Positions 53,601 through 64,000 of a stretch of DNA of 64,000 nucleotides are shown in pieces. This DNA is from Lutjanus erythropterus (lineage: Eukaryota; Chordata; Actinopteri; Lutjaniformes; Lutjanidae). The translations under genes were made by a program, and so were the position numbers. Numbering within the stretch: the first letter of the stretch is position 1; each line of letters opens with the position of its first letter. The stretch spans positions 39,462,705-39,526,704 of the forward strand of contig CM034592.1 of assembly GCA_020091685.1 (NCBI GenBank), in the 5' to 3' direction. A model generated the notes under the pieces. The model was not told the origin of the DNA and did no database searches. It saw nothing but the letters and a program-made list of their open reading frames with translations.

Positions 53601-56600
53601 ATTTAAAATGGTCTTTTCAAGTGTAGCACAAAAAGTACTTTAATGAGTCAGTTGAACCATTAAAACCTGCCTTTTTATTTAGAGGTAGAAGTTTGATTTT
53701 ATACTTTAGGTTTCTTGCTAAATACTTTTACACATATGAGGAATTTTCCTTAGTGAAAAGTAGAAAAATATAAAGAAAGATCAAAGCAAGTACTGCAGGT
53801 TAAGATGCACAAATAGAAAATTGACCATATAAGAGAATAATTACTAATTACTAATAAATACTATATGTTATTGAAATTAGAGAGCTTTGCAGTTTTCACG
53901 GGACTATGCAGAAGTTCACAATAGAAACTTAGACACAGAACTGCTCACAACATCTGAAACTTGTGACCCTGGTGTCAGGAAGGCAGACTCACAAGTTTTA
54001 TATTTAGTTTTAAAAACTAGTCAGACCTGTTTTGAGTGGGGATTAGATTATGTGTTGTTGACTTTGCAAGTAAATGTCTTTGTTATCATGAAAGAAGAAT
54101 AACACTAATCTTATTTAAGTAGTTTTATCCTGTTTTAAGAATTCTGGTGGCTGGACATCATGATGTATTTTAAGAAAAACATAGCTTGTTTCAAGCAACA
54201 GAAAGCACATATCTATTTTATGTTTATTTTAGAGGGTTATAGATGCCAAAAAGGTGTGTCTAAAACATAAACATCAGCTGTTTGGTCCTTTTACATAACC
54301 AGCATGTTTGTTTCAAATGTGTCATTGTAATCGGTTCAGATTGAGTTCGTCTCAGTGACACACAGTGTCCTATTGATCTGTAGTAAATCTGTAATCAATG
54401 GAGCCTCACTGTACCGGACTGGAGTGGTTCTGCCTGTGAGATGTATGTCACATTGTCCTGTTTGTGACTTATCTTATGGTCAGGTCACATCATTCCTGGA
54501 TAACAGGAAGTTAACAGTTTTTCTGCTGAGGTTTCGCCTGCTCATTTCCTTTCGGGGTCTCTCATTGACCCCAAACTCCACTTCAGTCTTCAGTCAACAT
54601 GCAGAAAACTGTTAGACACCACATGTCTGTCTGTCCATCTGTCAATTAAATTCTACTCTCATCTTCTGTCAAATTCATCATTGAAACATTGAGAAAAGGA
54701 CACCGGTGGACAAAATAAAACATCTTTAATAGTGATGAGAAAACAAACCGTCTGTACTGTACGACTGAACTCTCTCCCTCTGTCTGTCCCTCCAGGTGTG
54801 CGGCATCAGTCTCCCTCTTCCTCCCAAGAAGCTCATTGGAAACATGGACAGGGAGTTCATAGCAGAGAGGCAGAGAGGACTGCAGACCTATCTGGACTCA
54901 ATTACCCAGCATCCCCTGATTTCCAGCTCACTGTTTGTCAAGAAGTTCCTGGACCCCAACAACTACTCTGCCAACTACACAGGTGAGTCCCCTTGTCTTC
55001 ATGCTTGTCTGATTCAGAGGTGGAAACATCAAGTTCTGTGCTGAAGAACAGATTCTACGTACTTTATACTACTTCAGTGTCAGTATTGTGTCAAGTATTG
55101 TATGGCTGAATTAAAGAGAAAGTAAAACTCCACGTACAAAACAATCCAATACAAATATTTAAACAATACGATAAGAAACAACAAAAGAAAACAGATATAG
55201 ACACAAAACATACATGTTGGTCACCTAATACTGATTAACATCAGATGGAAAATAAAATAAATAAATAAAAAACATTACAATCCCACCATAAGTACATAAA
55301 TAATCATCATCAGTGTAGTTGTAGTTAGGTCCTCAAGTTTTATTAAGATATATTATCAGGTTATAAAACTACTAACTGATGTTTGGCATTTAAAGGTACC
55401 ATGCTGGAAATATTGTCCCTTGGATTCAGTCCCACTGTGGACGTTTCAAAGAGATGCCGTGGCAGATGTCACATGAACGGTAGCGCATGAACAGCTGGTT
55501 TATTGACTATAGAAGCTGTATGTAAGATAAGATAAGATAAGATGCACCTTTATTAGTCCCACAATGGAGAAACTGTGTTATATGTATGTGTATATATTGT
55601 ATGTGTGTATTATGTTATATAAACAGTGATATGAACAGGAGGAAATATATAAATAGGAACAATATAAACAAGATGAAACAGAAGATTGGAACCATAGAGA
55701 CAAGATTAAATATATGACATATAACAATATATAAAATATTAAATAATAAACAGACTCAGCAGTTGAATTTACAGCATTGCACATATAAAATATAGATATA
55801 AACACAGATATTGCATGATTAAAATGAAGTGTTTATGAACATGTACAGTAAAAACATTGGTTGGTTTTGGTTTTATGTTTGAATATTTTTATAGTCAACA
55901 GACAAAAAACTATAATAGACCTGTTGTTCTGACAGATACAGGGAGCTTTTTTATTTGTTTAGTTACTTAGAAATGTACATGAAAAAGGACCAAAAGATGC
56001 CTTAAAATTTAATTCATATGTTAATAGAATAACTTTTTGTGTTATGTTACATACTAAGGTAAACGGCAAACTGTGACTGATGCTGCGTCTGTAGTTAAAA
56101 GATAAAAAGTGCTGGAGTGCTGTCATGGTGACGGTGTTTGGTTTCAAGGATCCATCCATACACATCAGAGCTGAAGGCATTGATTCATGATTATTGGCAA
56201 ATGAAACACAGCAGTGGGTCTGCGTTTAAGGCAGGAAGCAGCTGCAGGGATTTTGGGGACGGCTGCTGCTCTTGTTTATGTGTTCACATTGACAGCTACT
56301 GATTCCAGCAACCACAAACTGATTTTATTGTTTTATTTATGTATTTATTTATAATTGGGGAGTTTTTCCTTAATCTCTCGAGGGTCCACGGGACAGGGGG
56401 TGTTGCACGCTACTCAAATTGTATATCCCCATGTGATATTGGGCTGTGCAAACAAAATTTGACTTGACTTGAAATTGAAGTCAGAATTATATGAAGCCCA
56501 TGAAGCTGGATGATCACATGCACTAATAAACAGTTCTTACAAAGTTTCTTAAGTTTTCTTCAGTAATCATGTCAAATTGCTCATCATTCCCTATTTAATT

Positions 56601-56850
56601 ATTAAGTGATGAAGTAAGGGCTGATGGACAGCAGCACCCTGCAGTGTTTGGTAAAGGGTGAGTTTACATGGACATAAATGTTCAGTCAACATGGACATTG
56701 ATGAAGACAGTGTTTCCACTGTTATATCTGTCCCTTCGGCAAAGAGATCAAGATCAAGATTTGGGTGGGAAATTTGTCTCAGGCTTATCACCCAAGCCAA
56801 AGAGAAGCCTTAAAGAAAAGAGATTATTTTCTTATTCAAGTTGATTAAAG

Positions 56851-56899
<49 letters not shown>

Positions 56900-59800
56900 C
56901 ACTCAGAGATCGCCCTGCAGCAGGTCTCCATGTTCTTCAGGTCAGACCCGAAGTGGGAGGTCCTGGAGCCTCTCAGAGACATGGGTAAGACTCAGGATGG
57001 ATCTGAACCTGACCGAAAATTGCTTTTTAAGTTCGTGCTTATACATTAAGTTTGTATTTATATATTCATTAATAGGGCTGCAATCAGTGATTATTTTCAT
57101 GATCAATTAACCTGCATATTATTTTCTCAAACAAACGTAGAGAAAAGTGAAAAATGGCTATCAGAATTTTCTAAAGCTCGTGGTGATCTCACCAAACTGC
57201 TCACACTACCCAAAGATATTCCTCGTATTGTGACAGAACTCAGACAAAAGCAACAAATTCACTGTGACTTTGGTGAATTAAATCAGTAAACCAGACTGTT
57301 CTGTATGCAGGAGAAGCGTGACTGATTAATGACGGTTTCAGTCACTCCACCTGAGAAGGTGTTAACATGAGTATTGATTTATAATCAAATCAATCAAAAG
57401 GCAGGCCTGTAAACACATCAGTTGACATCCACTGTTCTCAGCTTTCTGTTTAAGAAGAGCATGAAGACAGCGTGTTGTTCTGAAACCTGCAGCTGGTCTG
57501 TCACGTCACACTTTCACCCAACTTTCATGACATCATTTATCATCACTGATGTTTTGTTTAGTTTGGGAGAGGCAGAAAACTAGAAAATATCTAGAATAAT
57601 AACAATAAAAAATCTAATGGTGATTTGTTCACTTTCAAAAAGATATAAAAAAAATAAAGCAATTAAAACCTGAAATGACCTGAAAGATTTAGAGTAAATT
57701 TTAAGGTGGTACTTTCTGAAGTGAGACTGTGTAATGTAATTTTTGCTGAATAGCAGCCATTGCAGGAACAAGTTTTATATTTATCAAAATTATGAGAAAT
57801 TTAGCGTTTATCATGAATGCTACAATACTGTTTATACTACACCACTTTAGAAAATTAAGGGAACGCTTCATTATCACTGTACGACACCAAGTCAGTTAAA
57901 CTTCTGGGATATCAATCTGTCTAGTTACGAAGCATAAGCAACAGTGAATCAGTTTCACAACCCGCCAAGACCATTTCTCTCTGCTTATCCTCCCTGACTG
58001 ATTTGAGGCACCATGAGGGCAGTGTGAAAGCCTGACGTCCTCTCGTGGGACCTGTGCTCACTGCCCAGCACCGTGCAGCTCGACTGGCATTTGCCAGAGA
58101 ACACTAGAATTGGCAGGAGGAGAGCAGGTTCACAATGAGCACATGTGACACGTGATGTGAAAGAGTCTGTCACATCTGTGAAAAGAACAGGGAGCCAGTG
58201 GTGAACCTGCCAATTCCGGTGTTCTCTGGCAAATGCCAGTCGAGCTGCACAGTGCTGGGCTGTGAGCACAGGTCCCACGAGAGGACGTCGGGCTTTCATG
58301 CCGCCCTCATGGTGCCTCAAATCAGTCAGGAAGGATAAGGAGAGAGAAATGGTCTGTGGCCATCACCTGCGTTTGGGGGTTGTCTTGCTGTTGGCTCTTC
58401 TGTCCACCTGTCGTCACTTTCATTTACACCAAAGCAGGTGAAACTGATTCACAGTCACTTAAACTTCATAACTGGATAGATCGATATCCCGGAAATTTAA
58501 CTGACTTGGTGTTATTCTATGATGATTAAGTGTGCCCTTAAATTTTTTTTGCTAAGCTGTTGTAACAGCAGCACACGTGGAAACGTAAACACATGAATTG
58601 ACAGCCATTGTTGTCAGCTCTCCATTTAAGATGAGGTTGGCGATGGTGTGTCGTCGTGAAACCTGCATCAAACCTGCAGCTGCTGTCACAATTTTTTAGT
58701 TAATTTTCATTTTTTCACAATTAAAAAAAAAAATACACAAAAATGACAAAGATAACAAATGCATCAAGAGTTTCTTCCTCTTGCTGCAGCCTCCAACTAA
58801 ATCATGTAAAAATATGAAGTTATTGAGAACACAAAATCTGTTCACTTTCAAAAAGAAAGAAAAATAAAACCTTAATTTCCCTGACAGATCAGATTCAGAG
58901 TAGTAAAGTGTAAAATGGACCTTTTTAAAGCAAGACCATGTAAGTTTTGCTGAATAGCTACAATGCTAAGCTATAGTAACGGCAGTACACTTGGATAAGA
59001 GTCATAAAGTTAACAAATTACCTCAGCAATGTCCACTATACAGTCAACAATATTTAACTGACATCTGCTAACATTAACTAACAGGAGCTGCTGATCAGAC
59101 CAAGTGAGGCTGTAGAAGCAAAAACCCCAGACTGAGGGGAATTTATCAGTGTGTTTTATTTCTTATGAAGTCAGCTTTACATTTGTAAGAGGAAGAATGT
59201 GTTTCCTCTTCTCTCAAAATGTACCCATTGTCGCTTTAAGGCAAAAGACTGCAGTATATTTAAATAAATACTACATACTCTAATGTCTAATCTATATTGA
59301 CAGAGTTACAAATGAAATGACAGGATGTTTGTTTTTTCAGGCTGGAGAATCAGGAAGAAATACTTTTTAATCAAAAACAAAGAGCAGCCCAAGGAGAGGT
59401 ATCTGCTGAGCTGGGTGAGTAAAAAGGAAATCAAATCAAGAGTTAAAAATGCATTATTTATTTATTTATTTTTTGTTTACATTCATCATGATATATGTTG
59501 AACCAGAACTAATTTCTTAATGGTCGATCATCTCATACTCTATTTGTTTTAAGGTTGTTAATTTCTTCATGTTTAAGTCTGAAAACTGATAATGTAAGGA
59601 AGTTATTAAAATGTAGAACTTTGTTAATGTAAATGTGTGACACGTTTCACTTCCTGTAACAGCGGGAGAGTTTTATGAAGCAGAGAGTAATTTGTAAAGG
59701 AGAGAGAAAGGAAGAAAAGTTTTCTTCTTTCACTTCTCTCTGACAGTGAAACACATCGATACTGAGTTATTCCTACAGTCAAGACCAGATTTAAGTTGAT

Positions 59801-61860
59801 TTAAAGTCAATCAGATTAACTGATGTTGTCCAGTCCACTAACTGAAGGGACTTGGGAGTGTTTTTGTGTGTGTTTTTTTTCAGTATTTCCGTTGCTGAGG
59901 TTGTTTGTTGAGCTCAAAACAGGATTAAAAGAATTCTGTTAGAGCCTTTAATGGATGAAAACTGATTTATTGAATAATATTTCCAAGAAAGTGCATCAGT
60001 TAAATTATATTTGTGAAGGAAACCTGGAGGGAAGATTCTAATTATCAAGATAAGTGATTGCTGGTGTGTGTGTTTGTGTGTTTGTGTGTGTTGTAGGTGG
60101 ATCTGGGTCCTGATAAGTTCCTGTCAGACAAAGACCTGCAATCAGCAATGAAGCTGCTAACCAGCCTCTCTGTACGTACACACACCGTCTGCCTCTTACA
60201 CTAAACACATTAACTACGGATTTAAAAAAACGTACTTTCTAGCACGTGATTTAACATGAAACAGTATTATGCAATGGATATGTATAATTTCTGTGAAAAC
60301 AGCATGTAAAAAAACAAAAAAGAGCCAAAAACAAGCCAAACCACAGTAACATTAAGTGGCAGAGAGCCAACTAGAGCGCTAAAGCCGAGACAAGCCGGAT
60401 CAACTGAAACCTGAAAGGTAGGTGGTGAAAGCCGCAGCTAAATATAGCTATAATTGAAACTGAATTTTCTTTTCTCTCTAGCTGTTATCTGTAATTGCAA
60501 AATGGCAATAAAACTGTTTCTCTAAGCTGAGAATTAATTTTGAAATCTCAGGAGTCTGAGGGAAACGGGTAGCAGATTAGATTTAGCTACTAATATTAGA
60601 AGTTTAATATGATATTTGTGTGGTGGTACTCTGATGTGTGCTGATTGGTTTTTCAGTTGTTAAAAGCTTTAATAAAAGTGCATGCACATGTCTGTACTTC
60701 ATGTCAAAAATTCTCTGCGCAGAACCATCAAAGAAGTCATCCTGTTTGGAAAAAGACGGGCACTTTCAAGAAATAATTTACTTGGCAGGTGATCTGGGCA
60801 ACCATCTGTGAATCACCATTTATCACAGGCTAACTTCAACCAATCTGATCAGCGACTCTACTGAAATAATAGGCGAGCCCCTGGGAAACACCCAAAACCT
60901 CCGAGCTGCAGCCTACACACTGAAAATTAGCGCCTGGGACGCTAATTGTACAAGCGTAAACAAGCTAACACCTGTCATCAGTCATGTAATCATTTTAATG
61001 CCAGAGCTCGCCTCCCGATGCGCAAATGTTCCACCAGAACAAGATCCCCTCAACTCTATTTTGTGGCAGCATCCTTGCTGCATCCTGGGCTTCGCGCCGC
61101 CCGAGATGGTTGTGATTGGTTTAAAGAAATGCAAACAAGGCAGGGCGTTTATTTCCCCATACAGCAGAATGTCAGTGTGTGGAGCCAGACCTTTCTCCAG
61201 CGCTGAGTGCTGTGGAGAACAGCCAGCCTATGTGAGACTAGAACCACTGCGGTTCAACCACAAGTGCATAACTTGAATCCAGGCAGGATAGATTCTCAGA
61301 TGATCCTGTGAATCTTGTGAATGCTTCATAAGGTAAAACCTGCATAGCAAAGTAGCCTTAACTATGGACTTCATTTGGTTTGGTGTGTTTAAGAAACCTT
61401 TAAGTAACATATTTAAGTCTTTCTTTTAATAAGACTGTATTGATTTCAACATAAATATAAATAGAAGACAGACACTTAGCTTAACTGATTGATCTGTAAA
61501 TGATCAAACTCCTCCTCTTCTTCCTCCTCAGACTCCATATCTGTGTCCGCTGTTGTTCTCCAGCACCAGTGAGTCTTCAGCTCTGCTCATCCGGCCGTTC
61601 AGTGAGAGAGGCTCTCTCAGAGACCACATCTGTAAGGTACGCTGAGTGCTCGATGGATGGCTGAATGATATCTGACTCCCCCATCACCTCATTCACACAC
61701 CTTTCAGATGTATGTAGAAAGTAGTTCTACTAAAAACTGTTGACTCTCTTCCTTGCAGGTGAAGCCCAGAGAGAGTTACCTGAAGAAGTACTGCAACCCC
61801 AAGAAGAGTCAGGGGCTCGAACTGCAGCACATCAAACTGTATGGCCGCCAGATCCTGGAG

Positions 61861-61904
<44 letters not shown>

Positions 61905-63257
61905 TCACACTCACACTCACACTCGCACACACACACACACACACACAGAAAAAGGAAGGAAATAAACCACACACACATATCACAAAGTGTTACTTGTTAC
62001 TGTAGCAGTCTGTGTGTGCGTGCAGGGCCTGAAGCTCCTCCATGATGGCGGCGTATTTTATGGTCACCTGCATACGTCCAACGTAATTGTGGATGACGGC
62101 GTGTGTCGACTGATGGACGTAGAGAACGGCATGCTGGGAGTTCCCTCAGCGCTACGACCCGCCTTCACTCAGCTCAGGAAGATCAACGTACGTAAACACA
62201 GAGCTGCTTTCTCTTATATTTTTTATCTGTTATTGTTTTTGGATGAATTGTCCTGTTTTACTGTGAACAACATCCTGAAAATCCCCCGGTTTCTAAACAT
62301 GTGCCAAGTGATCCGTAAACGTACGAACATAAAGTTTCTGACACGTATGCCTGAGAGTTTGTGTGTGTCTGCAGTCCACAGAGAGCATCGACGTCTTCTG
62401 CTTTGGACATTTACTGTACGAGATGACCTACGGCCGTCCGCCAGACAGTGTCCCCATAGATCAATACCCTGCTGTCCCATACACTGCTGTGGGTCAGTAA
62501 ATTTACACACACACACACTCAAACATTATTATGTAGACACACAGATGCTGTTGTGCCTCCAGATGTTCTGACATCTGGACCTGAAACATCAAGTTTACTG
62601 AAATGTCACAGAGTGTCTGTATTATTCCCAGTGTGATCTGCTGATTTCTTGTGTGTCTGTGTGTTCAGTGTCGGTGCTGCAGTCCATTCTGTCCACAGAA
62701 GCCTGTAAGAGTGGGATGCCAACAGTGTCAGAGCTCATGCAGACACCGTGAGTTTACCTGTTATACCCACTTTAATGTTGTTTTTCAATTATTATTATTT
62801 ATTTATTTTTTTCAGTTGCATGTGTAGTTATTCTTTAAGGCTGAATGTCAACAAAAAATCTAAGTATCATATATCCATACAAGAAAACACAGTTCATGTA
62901 TGTGATTCCCTTTAATATAAACCGATGTCTGGAATTTGAAATAGGAACTAGAACATCATCTTTTTTGTTGCTGATGAGTCATAATTTATGTTTTTCAGGT
63001 TGTTCAGTGACGTCCATCTCCAACACTCAGAAAAACTCCAGATCAAGGTTTGATATTACTTTTTCAGAGTTTGCTTCAGAATATTTACTTAAAACAAAAC
63101 TGCTAAAAACAAAGAAAAAACACCCAACAAGGATGACGATCAAAATGGTAAATATCTGCCTCCCTCTCCACTCCTCCAGGTTCCCAGCAGGCTAAAAGAG
63201 GCACTTAAGACGGCTAAGGAGAGTCTGGAGAGGAGGCTGCAGGAGGAGCAGAGAGTG
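47625..63257 (+). CDS. pxk: PX domain-containing serine/threonine kinase-like protein (PXK), 3' partial
   Basis: Coding exons: 47625-47726, 51020-51070, 51232-51279, 54796-54982, 56907-56984, 59341-59414, 60097-60171, 61532-61636, 61759-61860, 62026-62187, 62375-62492, 62669-62747, 62999-63047 and 63180-63257. Phases join throughout, giving 436 codons. Human PXK is about 578 residues; the Ser/Pro-rich and WH2-containing C-terminus is outside the window. The PX domain spans residues ~14-125: IIRVQRGVSSENSWQVIRRY, SDFDVLNSSL and ISLPLPPKKLIGNMDREFIA. The kinase-like region runs from about 130 to the end shown. Its catalytic loop reads YGHLHTSNV instead of HRDxKxxN and the metal-binding site reads MDVEN instead of DFG, so it should be a pseudokinase. 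PXK (MONaKA) binds phosphoinositides on endosomes and affects receptor trafficking and Na,K-ATPase. The 3.3-kb first and 3.5-kb third introns hold only repeats. Confidence 0.95.
52055..52330 (+). repeat. GTAGGATTTAG-family element
   Basis: Begins AACAGTGTGTAGGATTTAGT and continues with AGATTTCATATTGCATAGCT and AATTATTTTTAGGTGATTAT, the longest copy of this family in the window. Located in pxk intron 3. Confidence 0.6.
55519..55570 (+). repeat. GATAA repeat with TTTATTAGTCCC tail
   Basis: Four to five tandem GATAA units followed by GATGCACCTTTATTAGTCCC and ACAATGGAGAAACTG, a common teleost dispersed repeat end. Located in pxk intron 4. Confidence 0.55.
56850..56900. repeat. (CTGT)n microsatellite in the pxk splice acceptor
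   Basis: About 12 CTGT units end only six bases before the exon at 56907, so the repeat doubles as the polypyrimidine tract of that acceptor. Confidence 0.95.
57073..57260 (+). repeat. GGGCTGCAAC-family fragment
   Basis: ATAGGGCTGCAATCAGTGAT, TTTTCATGATCAATTAACCT and AGTGAAAAATGGCTATCAGA identify it. Located in pxk intron 5. Confidence 0.55.
57846..58552. mobile_element. Tc1-like derivative folded into a ~700-bp palindrome
   Basis: The two halves are inverted copies: CACCGTGCAGCTCGACTGGC and TTTGCCAGAGAACAC near 58070-58105 return in reverse near 58215-58260, and the outer ends (AAATTAAGGGAACGC left, GTGCCCTTAAATTT right) are inverse. Each arm holds a Tc1-like transposase fragment; the minus-strand frame reads ARRPLVGPVLTAQH then ARLAFAREHRNWQVHHW. 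The unpaired centre is about 60-90 bp. Located in pxk intron 5. Confidence 0.75.
60180..60984. other. pxk intron 7 left part, no gene
   Basis: Unremarkable AT-rich intron. I see no exon and no clear repeat boundary before the dispersed repeat that starts near 60985. Confidence 0.5.
60985..61240 (+). repeat. Interspersed repeat (GCCAGAGCTCGCC family), copy 2
   Basis: Same blocks as 20811-21035 in the same order. It has an extra ~30 bp, CATCCTGGGCTTCGCGCCGC, between the second and third blocks. Located in pxk intron 7. Confidence 0.7.
61861..61946. repeat. (CA)n microsatellite abutting a pxk donor site
   Basis: Starts two bases into the intron (GAG/GTACACACAC) and runs with TCACAC interruptions to about 61946. 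Confidence 0.95.
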
Positions 63258-64000
63258 GTGCGTCACGACTTTCATTTTACGTCTTTCTCTCTCTCTCTTT
63301 TTTTTTTCTATCTCTGAGCAGCTCAGCTGGAGACATCTGGGAGGTCATGTCTCTTCCTCAAGGGTACATCAACAATCCCCAGATCTCTGTTTTAAATCAG
63401 TGACCTTCCAAATAATTTCGACATATTACTTGCTCCGGAGAGGGATTTTAGCTACCTCCTGCAGAAAAAAAAGGGCTGTGGAAAAGTGTTGCGACATAGT
63501 TTCCCACAACCTTTACATGTTGCATACACAGAAACTCCGTGCTGACATCAATGTGGAATTATTTGAAGCTTTTCTTCCTGTAATGTCCTCTGGATGCTGC
63601 CTCCAGGAACAGGCAGCAGTGAAACACCAAATCTTCGCTCCAGAAATCCAAAGTGAAGACAGTTTGACCCTCAGCAGCTACTTTCATGAGGCATATCACA
63701 TGAGATTCAGCATATGGGGACATGATTGACTAAGGTGTTTCAGCCTATCAGGCCTATCACGGTCAACTTATGGTGGATTGTCTCTGAATCTCTTTAGGTG
63801 ATGTGGGGAGTTTTTGTGCAGATGTATATTGCTGACATTAGCGAGGGTCACTTGCACTTAGCTTACCTTTATACTTCCTTTCAAAGTGGCAGTAAAAGTT
63901 TGACATGGTCCCAGCTGTCTCAGTAAGTATTGCACGTGGGGGGTTTTTGGACGCTGTTTTGCAGATGAATTCTTTGTCTGTGAGGAGATGTTAGCCAACT
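63258..64000. other. Start of the next pxk intron
   Basis: A T-rich tract (63290-63310) follows the donor GTG/GTGCGT. I find no further pxk exon before the window ends, and the 109-codon frame at 63400-63729 shows no recognisable protein. Confidence 0.5.

Noticed and set aside
1-64000. CRISPR array, integron, phage or bacterial operon
   Set aside because: The spliced vertebrate genes and teleost repeats exclude a prokaryotic source. The tandem repeats present have no regular unique spacers.

Overview
This is nuclear DNA from a ray-finned fish, most likely a percomorph teleost. The evidence is vertebrate genes split into short GT-AG exons by large AT-rich introns, many long (TG)n microsatellites, and dense teleost-type transposon debris (piggyBac, Tc1-like, hAT-like, Harbinger-like and short inverted-repeat elements). 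No prokaryotic or viral genes were seen. Gene calls were made by joining reading frames at splice sites and comparing them with remembered human proteins. No search was run.

Layout, left to right. (1) 1-3.5 kb: repeats only. (2) 3.55-11.96 kb, + strand: lmcd1 (PET + LIM protein), six exons seen, first exon not found. A 1.8-kb piggyBac element with intact TTAA target-site duplications sits in its last intron. (3) 12-17.5 kb: repeats, including a tandem array built on GGTTCT/AGAACC units and a TAACAAGAC minisatellite. (4) 17.7-35.5 kb, + strand: abhd6, a monoacylglycerol lipase. Exons 1-7 are clean, but the last two exons carry three frame-breaking indels. (5) 28.2-34.2 kb, inside abhd6 intron 7, and again at 38.4-42.0 kb: three copies of a ~3-kb unit carrying an antisense coiled-coil gene I do not recognise. 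All three frames are broken by small indels. (6) 44.2-46.1 kb, + strand: rpp14 and htd2 on what looks like one bicistronic mRNA. The second start codon lies 30 nt after the first stop. (7) 47.6-63.3 kb, + strand: the first 14 coding exons of pxk, a PX-domain pseudokinase. Its 3' end is outside the window.

The order abhd6 - rpp14/htd2 - pxk matches human 3p14.3. LMCD1 is elsewhere on human chromosome 3, so its position beside abhd6 is a rearrangement relative to human. The genes do not form one pathway: abhd6 handles 2-arachidonoylglycerol and related lipids, rpp14 belongs to RNase P/MRP, htd2 to mitochondrial fatty-acid synthesis, pxk to endosomal trafficking, and lmcd1 to GATA/calcineurin-linked transcription.

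Two cautions matter most. The 28-42 kb interval shows an indel pattern typical of uncorrected long reads, so the abhd6 frameshifts and broken coiled-coil frames may be assembly error. Regulatory calls (CTCF-like, NRF-1, CRE, octamer) rest on motif matches alone.
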